Source: a virus. Taken from it: a DNA stretch of 20,964 bases. The notes below the pieces were generated by a model. That model was not told the origin of the DNA, ran no database searches, and was given only the letters and a program-made list of their open reading frames with translations. Positions 19,752 through 20,964 of the stretch are shown piece after piece. Numbering within the stretch: position 1 is the stretch's first letter; each line of letters starts with the position of its first letter. The position numbers and the translations under genes are program-made. The stretch spans positions 1 to 20,964 of IMG/VR virus record IMGVR_UViG_3300048446_000281, one strand, 5' to 3'.

Positions 19752-20964
19752 TGGCTAAGTACGAGATTAGTCACCCCGAGCTACCACAATTGCAAGGGAT
19801 ATTGGAATTGGATGATGGCGTGGAACCATCGGAACAGCATTTTTGGGAAGCCGCTAAAACAGTGGTTCGGCCATATGGTGCATCGCAATTATCAGACAAC
19901 GCTAAAATCGCCGCATATAAAAATGGATTCTTCGATACACCAAGCACACCAATTCTTGATGTAGAAGATGATCCTGAGACAATTCAAAATGAAGAGCAAC
20001 CTGGTATGCTTTCAAGTCTTGGAGATATGGTCAGTAAGCTCGGCACAAGAATCGATCCATTAACATCTCCCTATTCCAAAGTATTACAGTTAGACGATGA
20101 GCCTGTAGCTTACGATAAAACTGAAAACTTAGAGCAGTTCCGAGTGGCAGGGAAATATCTTTTCGGACTACTTGATAATCAGGAAAGTTTGAGCGATCTA
20201 GGTTTTGATCCAATTAGCGAGGCATTGAAATATACAGGGATGCCGTTTTACACCAAAAACAAAGATGCCCGAGGGCGGGTAAAAGCCGCCGCTATGGATT
20301 ATGCCACCGATAATATTAAGGCATCGGCAGGTATGGGAATGGCAAGGGCATTTAAGACTCCTGAGTTTTTGCTCGAAGGGGGTGCATACCTTGCAAATAA
20401 AATTACACTGGATGAGGAGGATGACGAAGAAATCCTAGATTATGTAAACTCGGCCATCGGTTTTGATAAAGTAAATTACGAGTCCGAAACTGCCGCTGAA
20501 TTAGCGGCATGGGTAATGGATAATCCTGTCGATGCTATTAAAGCTACAGTCGGGGTTGAGCCTGAATCTATGAGCTTTGATTCCCAATTAGAACAAGATA
20601 TCCGCTCAGGCTACCAGGAACCAAGTGAAGGCGTTGGATTAGCATTTGAGATTGTCGGAGATCCTTTAAATCTTGCAGGTGCTCCTGTAGCCAAGGCCGT
20701 AACCTCTCCAATGAGAATTGGGCTTAAAGGCAGAATGCTTAAAACTCTTACAGATGTTCAGCAGAAAACAATGGAACTTACAAAGTATCAAAACATACTT
20801 AAAAAGTTGCCGGATGATGCTTTGGTTAAGGGTAGGGTAGCACAACAGGCTGAAAGAGTTGCAGGCGAATTAGCAGAACAGCAAAAGATTTTACAGAAGT
20901 ATGGTAGCAACTCGCTACACCTTCGACTTATGGGTAAAGCCTCACCCGAAACTCTCGGCAAGGT
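19751..20964 (+). CDS. Large internal virion protein candidate, 3' end missing
   Basis: An open frame from an ATG on the preceding stop to the edge of the window, at least 404 residues. It starts MAKYEISHPELPQLQGILEL, is acidic in the first third (residues 73-86 contain DVEDDPETIQNEE), and later has a segment around GVGLAFEIVGDPLNLAGAPV (about 296-315) similar to those in very long internal proteins of podoviruses. After that it becomes a Lys/Gln/Glu-rich coiled coil. No lytic or polymerase motif appears in the visible part; such a domain could lie further on. It likely completes the set of proteins ejected with the genome. Confidence 0.68.
   Translation, partial: MAKYEISHPELPQLQGILELDDGVEPSEQHFWEAAKTVVRPYGASQLSDNAKIAAYKNGFFDTPSTPILDVEDDPETIQNEEQPGMLSSLGDMVSKLGTRIDPLTSPYSKVLQLDDEPVAYDKTENLEQFRVAGKYLFGLLDNQESLSDLGFDPISEALKYTGMPFYTKNKDARGRVKAAAMDYATDNIKASAGMGMARAFKTPEFLLEGGAYLANKITLDEEDDEEILDYVNSAIGFDKVNYESETAAELAAWVMDNPVDAIKATVGVEPESMSFDSQLEQDIRSGYQEPSEGVGLAFEIVGDPLNLAGAPVAKAVTSPMRIGLKGRMLKTLTDVQQKTMELTKYQNILKKLPDDALVKGRVAQQAERVAGELAEQQKILQKYGSNSLHLRLMGKASPETLGK

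Noticed and set aside
1-20964. CRISPR array, tRNA genes, insertion sequence or integrase site
   Set aside because: No regularly spaced repeats, cloverleaf, transposase motif or long terminal inverted repeats were found by eye on either strand.

Overview
This window looks like the packaging and virion-structure arm of a short-tailed (podovirus-like) Caudoviricetes genome or prophage. The order terminase large subunit, portal, scaffold, major capsid protein, adaptor, fibres, long beta-rich nozzle protein and large Ala/Gln-rich internal virion proteins fits that reading, and no tape measure, sheath or tail-tube set is present. A lipobox protein in a lysis-like cluster suggests a Gram-negative host. 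The host itself cannot be read from the sequence: there is no tRNA, integrase or bacterial gene here. Every gene from 575 onward is on the + strand and they are very tightly packed, many with ATGA, GTGA or TAATG stop/start overlaps. The only minus-strand gene is the truncated helix-turn-helix gene at the left edge.

Region by region. 1-275: 5' part of a leftward HTH protein. 276-574: a divergent, gene-free spacer. 575-2749: terminase large subunit, then two small putative DNA-binding proteins, one with a sigma-70 region-4-like helix-turn-helix. 2760-4829: portal. 4848-5567: three extremely basic small proteins, two of which resemble named domains of unknown function. 5564-6363: a small unknown protein, an extremely acidic one, and a PD-(D/E)XK-type nuclease candidate. 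6364-6463: a spacer with an extended -10 promoter and a hairpin-rich leader. 6464-8560: scaffold and major capsid protein, closed by a strong intrinsic terminator at 8597-8633. 8642-9992: small connector and accessory genes. 10006-11217: a LamG-like fibre. 11223-12170: small genes including a candidate unimolecular spanin and two tiny membrane proteins. 12167-16902: a coiled-coil fibre, the nozzle-like protein and a third fibre-like protein. 16904-20964: a 44-residue protein and three internal-virion/ejection candidates, the last cut by the window edge.

Working together: TerL would drive DNA through the portal into a capsid assembled on the acidic scaffold. The adaptor and nozzle proteins close the vertex, the fibres recognise the host, and the internal proteins are probably ejected with the DNA. 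Scaffold and capsid seem to form their own transcription unit, with a promoter, a 5' hairpin, capsid-biased codons and a terminator, which would let the capsid be made in excess. No endolysin and no conventional terminase small subunit upstream of terL are visible.

Functional names come from reading motifs and gene order without database searches. TerL, portal and capsid are the secure ones. Many small proteins are unrecognised and are described as such.
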